NCBI GenBank assembly: GCA_003445855.1
Contig: DMCG01000131.1
Coordinates: forward strand, 1-6,497
DNA length: 6,497 bases
Source: Spartobacteria bacterium
GTDB lineage: Bacteria > Verrucomicrobiota > Verrucomicrobiia > Chthoniobacterales > UBA10450
Direction: 5' to 3'
In this document: positions 1-5,313 of the stretch, one piece after another
Layout: every line of letters starts with the position of its first letter
Numbering within the stretch: the stretch's first letter is position 1
Notes under the pieces: generated by a model
What the model was told of the DNA's origin: nothing
Database searches by the model: none
The model's input: the letters and a program-made list of their open reading frames with translations, nothing else
Translations under genes and position numbers: made by a program

Positions 1-4
1 GAAG

Positions 5-42
5 AAGTTCTGCGAACTGATCGGCGCGTCAGCACGCTGACG
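5..42. repeat. Pair of short hairpins at the left edge
   Basis: Two small inverted repeats lie downstream of the metallopeptidase gene. AAGTTC (5-10) and GAACT (14-18) enclose a TGC triloop. CGTCAG (27-32) and CTGACG (37-42) enclose a 4-nt loop. They are followed by a perfect 8-bp tandem duplication, GATAGAAC, at 44-51 and 52-59. The first hairpin and its flanks (1-23) recur at 941-963. Position and structure would allow a role as a transcription end for the minus-strand gene that stops at 69, but no T-run follows on that strand, so this is a structural call only. Confidence 0.5.
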
Positions 43-68
43 TGATAGAACGATAGAACATATACAGA

Positions 69-863
69 TCAATTAGTCTTCATCCGCTCGGCCGAATATT
101 CGATCGGGTCCTGAAGAAAGTAGCGTTGCAGTTCGCGGTACAGTTTTGGATGCTGAGCGCGAAGTGCGCAGGGTCGCTCGAAGAAAGCCTCGGTCGACAC
201 GGCGAAAAATTCAGCGGGATTAGTAGCTCCGTAGGTATCGAGCAGCGTCGGTATTCCGATTTCATCGGCAGCGCGCAGCGATGCAAACTCGGTTCTCATC
301 ACTTCGCCCCAGGACAATTGCTGCTCGCGTGTTTCGAACGCCGGTGCGCCATCTGCTGCATAATTCTCGTAATCGAGCTGATGAGCAAACTCATGCAGGA
401 CAAGATTCTTGCCATCGGAAGAATCAGCAGCGCCGGATTTTGCCGCATCCCATGCGATTACCATGGATCCCAGTTGGCGACCGGTTTCGCCCAAGCGAGG
501 CGTCGTTCCTTCCTTCCACACAAGACCTTCAACCTGCCGTTTGTCTTCCACCAGGTAGGTCGAAGGGTAGACAAGAATTGTCAGCAGCCGCGGGAAATAG
601 TCAGTCTTGCGATGCAATAAAAGAAGGCAAGCTTGCGCCGCGATAATCACACGCATTTCGTCGGTGAGTTCCAGCCCACCACAACCTTCGAACCGTTCTT
701 CGGAGAGAAACACCTGGATGTGGCCGAGAAGCTCGACCTGGTCCTCGGCAGAAAGTCGAAGGAAAAACGGAACGTCGCGTTCGATCGTCCGCAGCCAATC
801 TTTCGGAAAAGGCTGAGTCCGCATCCGGCGCCGTCGACGCTGCTTCAGCAATCCAAAAATCAT
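69..863 (-). CDS. mtfA: MtfA-type zinc metallopeptidase (peptidase family M90)
   Basis: The product is a soluble zinc-dependent peptidase related to E. coli MtfA, which interacts with the glucose regulator Mlc and is the type member of family M90. From the ATG at 861-863 the protein has 264 residues, close to the 265 of E. coli MtfA as I recall it. The sequence shows the zinc motif HEFAH near residues 157-161 (H157, E158, H161). A downstream NPAEFFAV segment follows, whose Glu (about 218) is the expected third zinc ligand. The C-terminal FLQDP resembles the E. coli YQQDP. An in-frame ATG at 981-983 would add 40 residues of low-complexity, arginine-rich sequence running through the intergenic repeat, so I prefer the internal start, which begins MIFGLLKQ. 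No clear Shine-Dalgarno is visible. The gene is transcribed divergently from the aminotransferase gene. Family assignment is confident; the physiological substrate is unknown. Confidence 0.9.
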   Translation of the reverse strand: MIFGLLKQRRRRRMRTQPFPKDWLRTIERDVPFFLRLSAEDQVELLGHIQVFLSEERFEGCGGLELTDEMRVIIAAQACLLLLHRKTDYFPRLLTILVYPSTYLVEDKRQVEGLVWKEGTTPRLGETGRQLGSMVIAWDAAKSGAADSSDGKNLVLHEFAHQLDYENYAADGAPAFETREQQLSWGEVMRTEFASLRAADEIGIPTLLDTYGATNPAEFFAVSTEAFFERPCALRAQHPKLYRELQRYFLQDPIEYSAERMKTN

Positions 864-940
864 GGTGGAATGTAAACGCCCCGCCGCGCGGCTGCCTGTT
901 GAAAATAATCCCGAAGTAGATTCGGCGCTAACATCGACAT

Positions 941-963
941 GAAGAAGTTCTGCGAACTTATCG
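941..963. repeat. Second copy of the window-start repeat with a triloop hairpin
   Basis: Bases 941-963 match bases 1-23 at 22 of 23 positions, with the first 18 identical. The unit contains a perfect 6-bp stem (AAGTTC at 945-950, GAACTT at 954-959) around a TGC loop. This copy lies in the divergent gap between the metallopeptidase and aminotransferase genes. An ATG at 939 opens a 13-codon frame through it (MKKFCELI...), ending at TAG 978-980. The copy at the left edge would read MKKFCELI in the same way if it is preceded by AT outside the window. The shared hairpin makes a repeat element more likely than a gene. Confidence 0.6.
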
Positions 964-1028
964 AGTCGACGGCGAGCTAGCACAATTCGATCTGGTATTC
1001 GGTTGCGGATCGGCCTATTACAATTCGC

Positions 1029-2162
1029 ATGAATACCATCTCGATTTCTCGACGTAGATTTGCACAGTTGTTGGGCGCCGGCGCGGCCTGCGCCGTTGTT
1101 AAGCCCGCGTTTTCTTTGGCTGTTGAGCCAGCTGCAAGATCGACAATAACGAGCGTTGTGCGCTTGAGCGCGAACGAGAATCCGTATGGGCCTTCGCCGA
1201 AAGCGCTCAAAGCGATGAACGACGCCTTCGATCTATCGTGCCGCTATCCCGATGAACATAACGATTTGCTGATTGACGCGCTGGCGAAAATCAACGGCGT
1301 CAATCGCGATCAAATCTTATTGGGCGACGGATCGGGCGAAATTCTGAACCTTTGCGCGGAAACATTCACCGGACCTACCGCGAGCAATAAGAAGGGCCGC
1401 GGCACACTGGTGGTGGCCGATCCGACTTTCGAAGCGATTGTCAATAACGCGAGCGTCAACGGCGCTGAGGTCGTGAAAGTTCCGCTCACCCGCAGCTTTA
1501 GTCATGACCTTCCAAAGATGGCGGCAGCGGCGAAAGAAGGTTTGGTTTACGTCTGCAACCCGAACAATCCCACCGCCAGCATCACGCCGAAGAATGAATT
1601 GCGCGAGTTCATCGCCAAAACTCCGCGCCAGACGATGATTCTTGTCGACGAGGCTTACTATCACTACGCCGATAGTCCCGACTACGAGAGTGTGATCCCG
1701 CTGATCAAGGATTATCCGAACCTGATCGTCGCGCGCACTTTCTCAAAGATTTACGGCATGGCGGGGCTGCGCTGCGGCTACTCCGTGGCTCAACGTGAAA
1801 CGATTGAACGAATGCGCCCGCATCAAATGTGGGACAGCGTCAATATCATGGCGCTGGCCGCGGCGACTGTGAGTCTGAACGACCCGGATCAAGTCGCAAA
1901 TGGCAAGCGTCTCAATAGCGAAGCAAAAACATTCGTGACCGGCGAGCTTGACAAGATGGGTTACAAACAAATTCCGTCGCAGGCCAACTTCATCATGATC
2001 AACGTAAAACGTCCGGTCGTACCGCTGATCCAGGCGATGAAACAGCGCAACGTGCAAGTTGGCCGATTATTCCCGGCACTGCCAAACCACATGCGTGTCA
2101 CCATCGGCAAGAAAACCGAGATGGAAACTTTCCTGTCAGCGTTTCGCCAAGTAATGGCCTGA
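1029..2162 (+). CDS. Tat-exported HisC-like PLP-dependent aminotransferase
   Basis: This is a fold-type I PLP aminotransferase of the histidinol-phosphate/aromatic branch (377 aa). Family motifs appear in order: LSANENPYGPSP (residues 47-58, substrate and N-terminal arm), CNPNNPT (176-182, with the PLP-ring Asn), VDEAYYHY (206-213, with Asp207 for the pyridine nitrogen), TFSKIYGMAGLRCGY (237-251, with Lys240 as the Schiff-base lysine) and HMRVTIG (354-360, with Arg356 as the expected carboxylate-binding residue). The N-terminus is not typical of HisC. SRRRF at residues 7-11, followed by a hydrophobic stretch to about residue 31, is a twin-arginine signal, so folded PLP-loaded enzyme is probably exported. 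No other his gene is nearby, and a housekeeping histidine role is doubtful. Substrate is unknown; an amino acid or aromatic amino donor is possible. It converges on the L,D-transpeptidase gene. The ATG at 1029 is the start that includes the Tat motif; no clear ribosome site is seen. Confidence 0.88.
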   Translation: MNTISISRRRFAQLLGAGAACAVVKPAFSLAVEPAARSTITSVVRLSANENPYGPSPKALKAMNDAFDLSCRYPDEHNDLLIDALAKINGVNRDQILLGDGSGEILNLCAETFTGPTASNKKGRGTLVVADPTFEAIVNNASVNGAEVVKVPLTRSFSHDLPKMAAAAKEGLVYVCNPNNPTASITPKNELREFIAKTPRQTMILVDEAYYHYADSPDYESVIPLIKDYPNLIVARTFSKIYGMAGLRCGYSVAQRETIERMRPHQMWDSVNIMALAAATVSLNDPDQVANGKRLNSEAKTFVTGELDKMGYKQIPSQANFIMINVKRPVVPLIQAMKQRNVQVGRLFPALPNHMRVTIGKKTEMETFLSAFRQVMA

Positions 2163-2208
2163 TGCGCGACCGATAGCGACGGCGCGCTGCGAAGTGCGAT
2201 TGATGGCT

Positions 2209-2272
2209 GGTAGGGATGGCTCTCCGAGCCGTCCGTTGAATTCGTCGGACGCGTCGGAGACGCGTCCCTACC
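2209..2272. repeat. Two-hairpin repeat module between convergent genes, possible terminator
   Basis: A perfect 8-bp outer inverted repeat, GGTAGGGA (2209-2216) and TCCCTACC (2265-2272), encloses two inner hairpins. GGATGGCTC and GAGCCGTCC surround a TCC loop (2214-2234, one wobble pair). GGACGCGTC and GACGCGTCC surround a GGA loop (2247-2267, a perfect 9-bp stem). The module fills most of the gap between the ends of the aminotransferase gene (2162) and the L,D-transpeptidase gene (stop codon 2272-2274). On the plus strand it is followed by TATTCTTT, so it could terminate the aminotransferase transcript. Its build matches the module at 3049-3100. Confidence 0.75.
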
Positions 2273-2973
2273 TATTCTTTCACGATGACCGGCATGCCTT
2301 CTTCGGCGTTGTCGAAAAATGGTTTGGCCCATCGCTCGGGCAAGCGAATGCAGCCGTGTGACGCGCGATACGGCGGCACGTAGCCGGCGTGCATTCCGTA
2401 GCCGCCGCGAAAGCGCATGAAATAAGGCATCCTGGCGCCGTCGAAGTGCGAGCCGCGCGGCTGCGTGTCTTTGCGCACGTCGATATTCGATTTCACAACA
2501 TTGCCCTCGTCATCGACATAATCGCCGAACTCGCTCGAGACATGATTTTTGTCCTTCTCAAGCACGGTGTAGCTGCCCGGCGGCGTGGAGAACCCTTTCT
2601 TGCCGGTCGAGATGGTTGATTCGCCGACCAAATGTTTGCCTTTGTAGAAATCAGCTTTTTGCTCGCTGAGATGGACAACAATCTTCGGCGAGCCGTGCAC
2701 ATCCTCGCCGTTCCAATAGCCGGACGGAGTCGGCATTGGCAAAATGGCGGCGAGCGGCTTCTGCACAGCGGGTGGCAATTCTTCGCAACTGCAAACGAAG
2801 ATCGCGATCGCCATTCCGGCGAGGAGCCTAACGAATCGAGCCAATTCTGTAGCGGCAGCCGTGTCCGCCAATCGGACGGACTCGCCCCGCGGCGAGCCGG
2901 CTGCATTCTTGAACATTGCAGGCGACACGCCTGCCACTACAGCCTGCAGCCTAACGGATCGACCCGATTTCAT
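2272..2973 (-). CDS. L,D-transpeptidase (YkuD domain) lipoprotein with an interrupted signal region
   Basis: The C-terminal half is an L,D-transpeptidase catalytic domain, which crosslinks peptidoglycan stem peptides or attaches proteins to them outside the cytoplasmic membrane. The strand pattern GSPKIVVHLSEQKADFYKG (94-112) opens the domain. GMHAG (His195) and SHGCIRL (205-211, with Cys208 as the catalytic nucleophile and Arg210) form the active-site signature. A lipobox V-C-S-C ends at Cys63, preceded by the hydrophobic LLAGMAIAIF, so the mature form should be a lipoprotein of about 171 residues. The stretch before it is abnormal. Residues 10-50 are encoded by repeat DNA (2847-2942 plus flanks), and residues 2-9 (KSGRSVRL) resemble 43-50 (ELARFVRL). 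Removing those 41 codons would give MKSGRSVRL joined to LAGMAIAIFVCSC, an ideal signal peptide. Possible starts are ATG 2973, TTG 2844 and ATG 2814; none has a good Shine-Dalgarno. Domain call strong; start uncertain. Confidence 0.88.
   Translation of the reverse strand: MKSGRSVRLQAVVAGVSPAMFKNAAGSPRGESVRLADTAAATELARFVRLLAGMAIAIFVCSCEELPPAVQKPLAAILPMPTPSGYWNGEDVHGSPKIVVHLSEQKADFYKGKHLVGESTISTGKKGFSTPPGSYTVLEKDKNHVSSEFGDYVDDEGNVVKSNIDVRKDTQPRGSHFDGARMPYFMRFRGGYGMHAGYVPPYRASHGCIRLPERWAKPFFDNAEEGMPVIVKE
2826..2970. repeat. Direct repeats flanking the inserted module (2826-2847 and 2949-2970)
   Basis: The 22-bp segments 2826-2847 and 2949-2970 match at 18 positions. On the minus strand the best core is TCGATYCGTTAGGCT (14 of 15 identical). 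The offset is 123 bp, which is 41 codons, so the reading frame of the transpeptidase gene is kept. They bracket the inverted-repeat module at 2847-2942 and resemble an aged target-site duplication. A partial third copy, CGTTAGGC on the minus strand, occurs at 3030-3037 just before another module, so a repeated flank or preferred target is an alternative explanation. Confidence 0.55.
2847..2942. repeat. 96-bp inverted-repeat module inside the transpeptidase reading frame
   Basis: The outer inverted repeats CTGTAGCGGCAG (2847-2858) and CTGCCACTACAG (2931-2942) match at 11 of 12 positions. Inside are three hairpins: GTCCG/CGGAC (2863-2877, 5-nt loop), CTCGCC/GGCGAG (2881-2896, 4-nt loop) and GCAGGCG/CGCCTGC (2918-2934, ACA triloop). 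There is no room for a transposase, so it would be a non-autonomous, MITE-like or REP-like element. The first ten bases of the left end recur at 3106-3115. Confidence 0.75.
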
Positions 2974-3048
2974 TGAGCGGCGGATACTAATGGCGCTCAG
3001 TGCAGCAGTTCAATCGCAAAACGATTGTTCGCCTAACGAACGAAATCT

Positions 3049-3100
3049 CTGTAGGGGGCGACGTTGTCGTCCCGCGGGAAGCTGACAGCTTCCCCTACAG
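3049..3100. repeat. 52-bp two-hairpin repeat module
   Basis: A perfect 9-bp outer inverted repeat, CTGTAGGGG (3049-3057) and CCCCTACAG (3092-3100), encloses two triloop hairpins. GGGCGAC and GTCGTCC surround a GTT loop (3056-3072, with one wobble pair). GGGAAGCT and AGCTTCCC surround a GAC loop (3076-3094, a perfect 8-bp stem). The design is the same as at 2209-2272, although the arm sequences differ. It lies in the gap between the divergent transpeptidase and dioxygenase genes. Confidence 0.75.
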
Positions 3101-3105
3101 CCTAC

Positions 3106-3131
3106 CTGTAGCGGCGCTCTATGAGCGTCGC
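3106..3131. repeat. CTGTAG-headed triloop hairpin
   Basis: CTGTAGCGGC (3106-3115) repeats the left end of the module at 2847. GCGGCGCTC (3111-3119) pairs with GAGCGTCGC (3123-3131) around a TAT loop, with one wobble position. A further CAAATGTAG follows at 3152-3160, but I could not assign a clear right-hand partner end, so this may be a partial or diverged module. Confidence 0.55.
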
Positions 3132-3179
3132 ATGATTTTGGCGCTCAACATCAAATGTAGATGTCGATCTTGCGTTGTA

Positions 3180-3278
3180 GGTGGATCGGCCGCTCCGCCG
3201 GGCGATGTTGATCGACATTCGCTGCGCCGCATCATTTTTAGCATCGAGGTCGCCGCGGCGACGACTGCTCGATCCACC
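3180..3278. repeat. 99-bp inverted-repeat module upstream of the dioxygenase
   Basis: The perfect 9-bp ends GGTGGATCG (3180-3188) and CGATCCACC (3270-3278) bound a segment that contains the 14-bp palindrome GTCGCCGCGGCGAC near its right side (3249-3262). TTGTAG immediately precedes the left end, as in the neighbouring modules. Together with the previous two entries it accounts for much of the 396-bp geneless stretch 2974-3369. The remainder (2974-3048, 3132-3179 and 3279-3369) shows no supported gene or clear promoter. Confidence 0.65.
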
Positions 3279-3369
3279 GATTTGACGCTGCGTGCGGAAG
3301 GAAATAGGCTCGGTCATCGCTAAACTTGCTCCATCACCGGCATCGTCAGAGAGTCGCGTCACGCCTGCC

Positions 3370-3894
3370 GTGCAACCGCCGGTCAATCTGAACAATTGGA
3401 TCGAAGAAAATCGTCATCTGTTCAAGCCGCCGGTGAGCAACCGTTATCTGTATGACGGGCGCGATTTTTTCGTCATGGTCGTCAAGGGGCCGAACGCCCG
3501 AAACGATTTTCATCTCGTCGATTCGGAAGAGTATTTCTATCAGCTGAAAGGCGACATCAAAGTGCGCATCCGTGAAGGCGAACGGATCGTCGATCACCTC
3601 GTGCGGGAAGGGGAGACGTTCTTCATCCCGCCAAATGTTCCGCATGCTCCAGTGCGCCCACCGAACACGCTCGGCGTGGTGGTTGAACGTCGCCGCCCGC
3701 CGGGAGAAAGAGAACACGTCATTTTCTACTGCGACAATTGCGGGGCACTGGTGGAAGACATTGATTTCGATTGCGGCGACATCGTTCAGCATTTCAGCCA
3801 GGCTATGCTCGACTTCTGGAATGACGACGCGCGACGGACGTGCAAGAAGTGCGGGGCGAAAGTCGAGCAGCCGGAACCGGTGAAGCCGTTCTGA
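3370..3894 (+). CDS. nbaC: 3-hydroxyanthranilate 3,4-dioxygenase
   Basis: This cytosolic Fe(II) cupin dioxygenase opens the ring of 3-hydroxyanthranilate to give 2-amino-3-carboxymuconate 6-semialdehyde. Numbered from the GTG at 3370, the expected iron ligands are His48, Glu54 and His92, in the segments DFHLVDSEEYFYQ and NVPHAP. Their spacings (6 and 44) equal those of the Cupriavidus enzyme as I recall it (His51, Glu57, His95). A C-terminal rubredoxin-like iron site is present as CDNC (Cys121, Cys124) and CKKC (Cys158, Cys161), which marks the bacterial two-iron form. VVER near residue 106 carries the expected active-site Glu. There is no in-frame ATG. GTG 3370 gives 174 residues, the usual bacterial length. 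GTG 3292 would add 26 poorly conserved residues, and a stop at 3283 limits the frame. Neither start has a clear ribosome site. ACMS decarboxylase, the next enzyme, follows 230 bp downstream on the same strand. Confidence 0.93.
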   Translation: MQPPVNLNNWIEENRHLFKPPVSNRYLYDGRDFFVMVVKGPNARNDFHLVDSEEYFYQLKGDIKVRIREGERIVDHLVREGETFFIPPNVPHAPVRPPNTLGVVVERRRPPGEREHVIFYCDNCGALVEDIDFDCGDIVQHFSQAMLDFWNDDARRTCKKCGAKVEQPEPVKPF

Positions 3895-3900
3895 CGAAGC

Positions 3901-3935
3901 AGTGACAAGTGACCAGGGACGAGTGACGAGTGATC
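3901..3935 (+). repeat. Heptamer array, five AGTGACN units
   Basis: Five consecutive 7-bp units with consensus AGTGACN begin six bases after the dioxygenase stop codon. The third unit is degenerate (AGGGACG) and the last reads AGTGATC. The same heptamer appears on the opposite strand at 4101-4121 (three units) and 6098-6132 (five units, with the third also degenerate). The period of 7 does not match codons or the helical turn. Confidence 0.75.
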
Positions 3936-4100
3936 CCTCTGCTGCACGGTTGCATCCTTCTCCCGTCGGTACCCTGAGCAACGTCAAAGGACCTGATTTC
4001 TTTGGGCGCGATCTGCCATCCTGCGAAGTTTTCCAAGTGTTGAAGCCTTTGTCTGATACTTTTCTCGAACTCGACCGTTATTTGTCGCTGGCGCAATCTT
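3936..4100. other. Unassigned 165-bp spacer between inverted heptamer arrays
   Basis: This segment separates the dioxygenase and decarboxylase genes and is bounded by heptamer arrays in opposite orientation. An open frame from 3902 runs through it on the plus strand into the decarboxylase start region (to 4171), and another crosses it on the minus strand. Neither has a recognisable domain, and both read through repeats, so I call no gene. It does not resemble any other part of this window. It could be the core of a repeat element whose ends are the arrays, or decayed sequence. Confidence 0.4.
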
Positions 4101-4121
4101 GTCACTCATCACTCATCACTC
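4101..4121 (-). repeat. Heptamer array, three units abutting the ACMSD start codon
   Basis: GTCACTC followed by two ATCACTC units is the reverse complement of the AGTGACN array at 3901-3935. The array ends only three bases before the TTG start of the decarboxylase, so it occupies the whole position where a ribosome-binding site would normally lie. Confidence 0.7.
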
Positions 4122-4124
4122 TTC

Positions 4125-5186
4125 TTGAAGATCGACCTGCACACGCACATCCTCCCGCACGATTGGCCTGATCTCGACGCGAAATACGGCTACAGCGGAT
4201 TCGTTAGACTCGAGCACTACAAGCCATGTTGCGCGCGGATGATGATCGGCGACCAAGTCTTTCGCGAGATCACCGACAACGTTTGGGATCCGAAGCGTCG
4301 CATCGAGGAGTGCGACCGCGAGAAAATTTCGATGCAGGTGCTTTCGACCGTGCCGGTGATGTTCAGCTATTGGGCGAAGCCAGCCGACGCGCTCGATCTT
4401 TCTCGCCGGTTGAACGATCACATCGCCGAAGTCGTCCGCGATCATCCGACGCGATTCGCGGGCCTGGCGACGATCCCGATGCAAGATCCTGATCTGGCGG
4501 CGAGCGAACTGGAGCGTTGCGTTCGCGAGTTGGGCCTGCGCGGGGCGCAGATCGGCACGCACGTTGACGCGAACCCGCACGCCGGACGCATCGATAGCTT
4601 GAATTTAGACAATGCGTCACTCGATTCCGTCTGGAGCGCGGCGGAGGAGCTCGGCGCGGCGATCTTCATTCACCCGTGGGACATGTTCGGCAAAGAGCGC
4701 ATGCCGAAATACTGGCTGCCATGGCTCGTCGGCATGCCGGCCGAGACGTCGCTGGCGATTTGCTCGATGATATTCGGCGGCGTGTTCGAGCGGTTCCAGA
4801 AGCTCCGTGTCGCCTTCGCGCACGGCGGCGGCGCATTTCCATTCACAATCGGCCGGATCGAGCACGGGTTTCAGGTGCGGCCGGATTTGGTGGCGACCGA
4901 GAACAAGACGAATCCGAGAAAATATCTCTCGCGCACCGATGATCGCGGAGAAAACATTCCGGCGCGGTTCTACGTGGACTCGCTCGTGCATGATCCTGAT
5001 GCGCTGACGCTGCTGCTGAAATTATTCGGCGCGGAACGCATTGCGCTCGGATCTGATTACCCGTTCTCGTTGGGCGAAGCGCACCCAGGCGAACTCATCG
5101 AATCGATGAAGGAACTTTCTTCGCAAGATCGGGCGCAACTACTGTCCGGTACCGCGCGCGAATTCCTCGGGCTGGCTTCACCCTGA
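4125..5186 (+). CDS. nbaD: 2-amino-3-carboxymuconate-6-semialdehyde decarboxylase (ACMSD)
   Basis: This amidohydrolase-superfamily zinc enzyme decarboxylates the unstable dioxygenase product to 2-aminomuconate 6-semialdehyde. It thereby steers carbon away from quinolinate and NAD and towards complete degradation. The 353-residue protein shows the metal site DLHTH (His6, His8), IHPWDMFG (His183), FAHGGG (His233) and GSDYPF (Asp311). Arg48 in VFREITDNVWDP and Arg244 in TIGRIEHGF correspond to the substrate-carboxylate arginines of the family, the second expected to come from the partner subunit of a dimer. WLPWLVGMPAET (197-208) is strongly ACMSD-like. The TTG at 4125 is chosen because MKIDLHTH is the normal family N-terminus and no in-frame ATG or GTG lies nearby. 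There is no Shine-Dalgarno, because the preceding bases are a heptamer repeat. It probably shares a role with, and perhaps a transcript with, the dioxygenase upstream. Confidence 0.94.
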   Translation: MKIDLHTHILPHDWPDLDAKYGYSGFVRLEHYKPCCARMMIGDQVFREITDNVWDPKRRIEECDREKISMQVLSTVPVMFSYWAKPADALDLSRRLNDHIAEVVRDHPTRFAGLATIPMQDPDLAASELERCVRELGLRGAQIGTHVDANPHAGRIDSLNLDNASLDSVWSAAEELGAAIFIHPWDMFGKERMPKYWLPWLVGMPAETSLAICSMIFGGVFERFQKLRVAFAHGGGAFPFTIGRIEHGFQVRPDLVATENKTNPRKYLSRTDDRGENIPARFYVDSLVHDPDALTLLLKLFGAERIALGSDYPFSLGEAHPGELIESMKELSSQDRAQLLSGTAREFLGLASP

Positions 5187-5313
5187 AGAGGTCCGCAGAT
5201 TACGCAGATTTCGCAGATTAAGAGAGACGAATCAGGAAAGCGGGAAGCCAGGAAAGGATTGGCTTTGGAAATCTGCGAGGGAATTTGGGTTCTGAAATCT
5301 GTGGAAGAACATC
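5187..5313. repeat. Intergenic GCAGATT element, copy A
   Basis: This element fills the whole gap between the convergent decarboxylase and formamidase genes, from the base after one stop codon to the base before the other. The left arm has three CGCAGATT-type units about 9-10 bp apart (5193-5219). The right arm (5269-5313) has AAATCTGCG and AAATCTGTGG, the inverse of the left, so the ends can pair. The centre is purine-rich with CAGGAAAG-like repetition. The right arm matches copy B (6049-6093) at 42 of 45 positions. It may act as a bidirectional transcription end, but this is inferred from position only. Confidence 0.8.

Noticed and set aside
864..983. Upstream extension of mtfA to the ATG at 981-983
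   Set aside because: The 40 extra residues cross the hairpin repeat, are not MtfA-like, and the internal ATG gives the family length.
993..1022. Possible sigma-70 promoter before the aminotransferase (TATTAC near 1016)
   Set aside because: No acceptable -35 box at proper spacing was found, so it cannot be supported.
2744..3085. Plus-strand open frames of 113-114 aa over the transpeptidase N-terminus
   Set aside because: They are translations of the repeat module and the antisense of a conserved gene, with no motif.
3346..3987. 213-aa open frame on the minus strand opposite the dioxygenase
   Set aside because: It is antisense to a clearly conserved gene, has no recognisable motif and reads through the heptamer repeat.
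3901..4121. Possible CRISPR array in the tandem repeats
   Set aside because: Units are only 7 bp with no spacers, and no cas gene is present.
3902..4171. 89-aa plus-strand frame across the nbaC-nbaD gap
   Set aside because: It starts inside the heptamer array, overlaps the real decarboxylase start in another frame and shows no domain.
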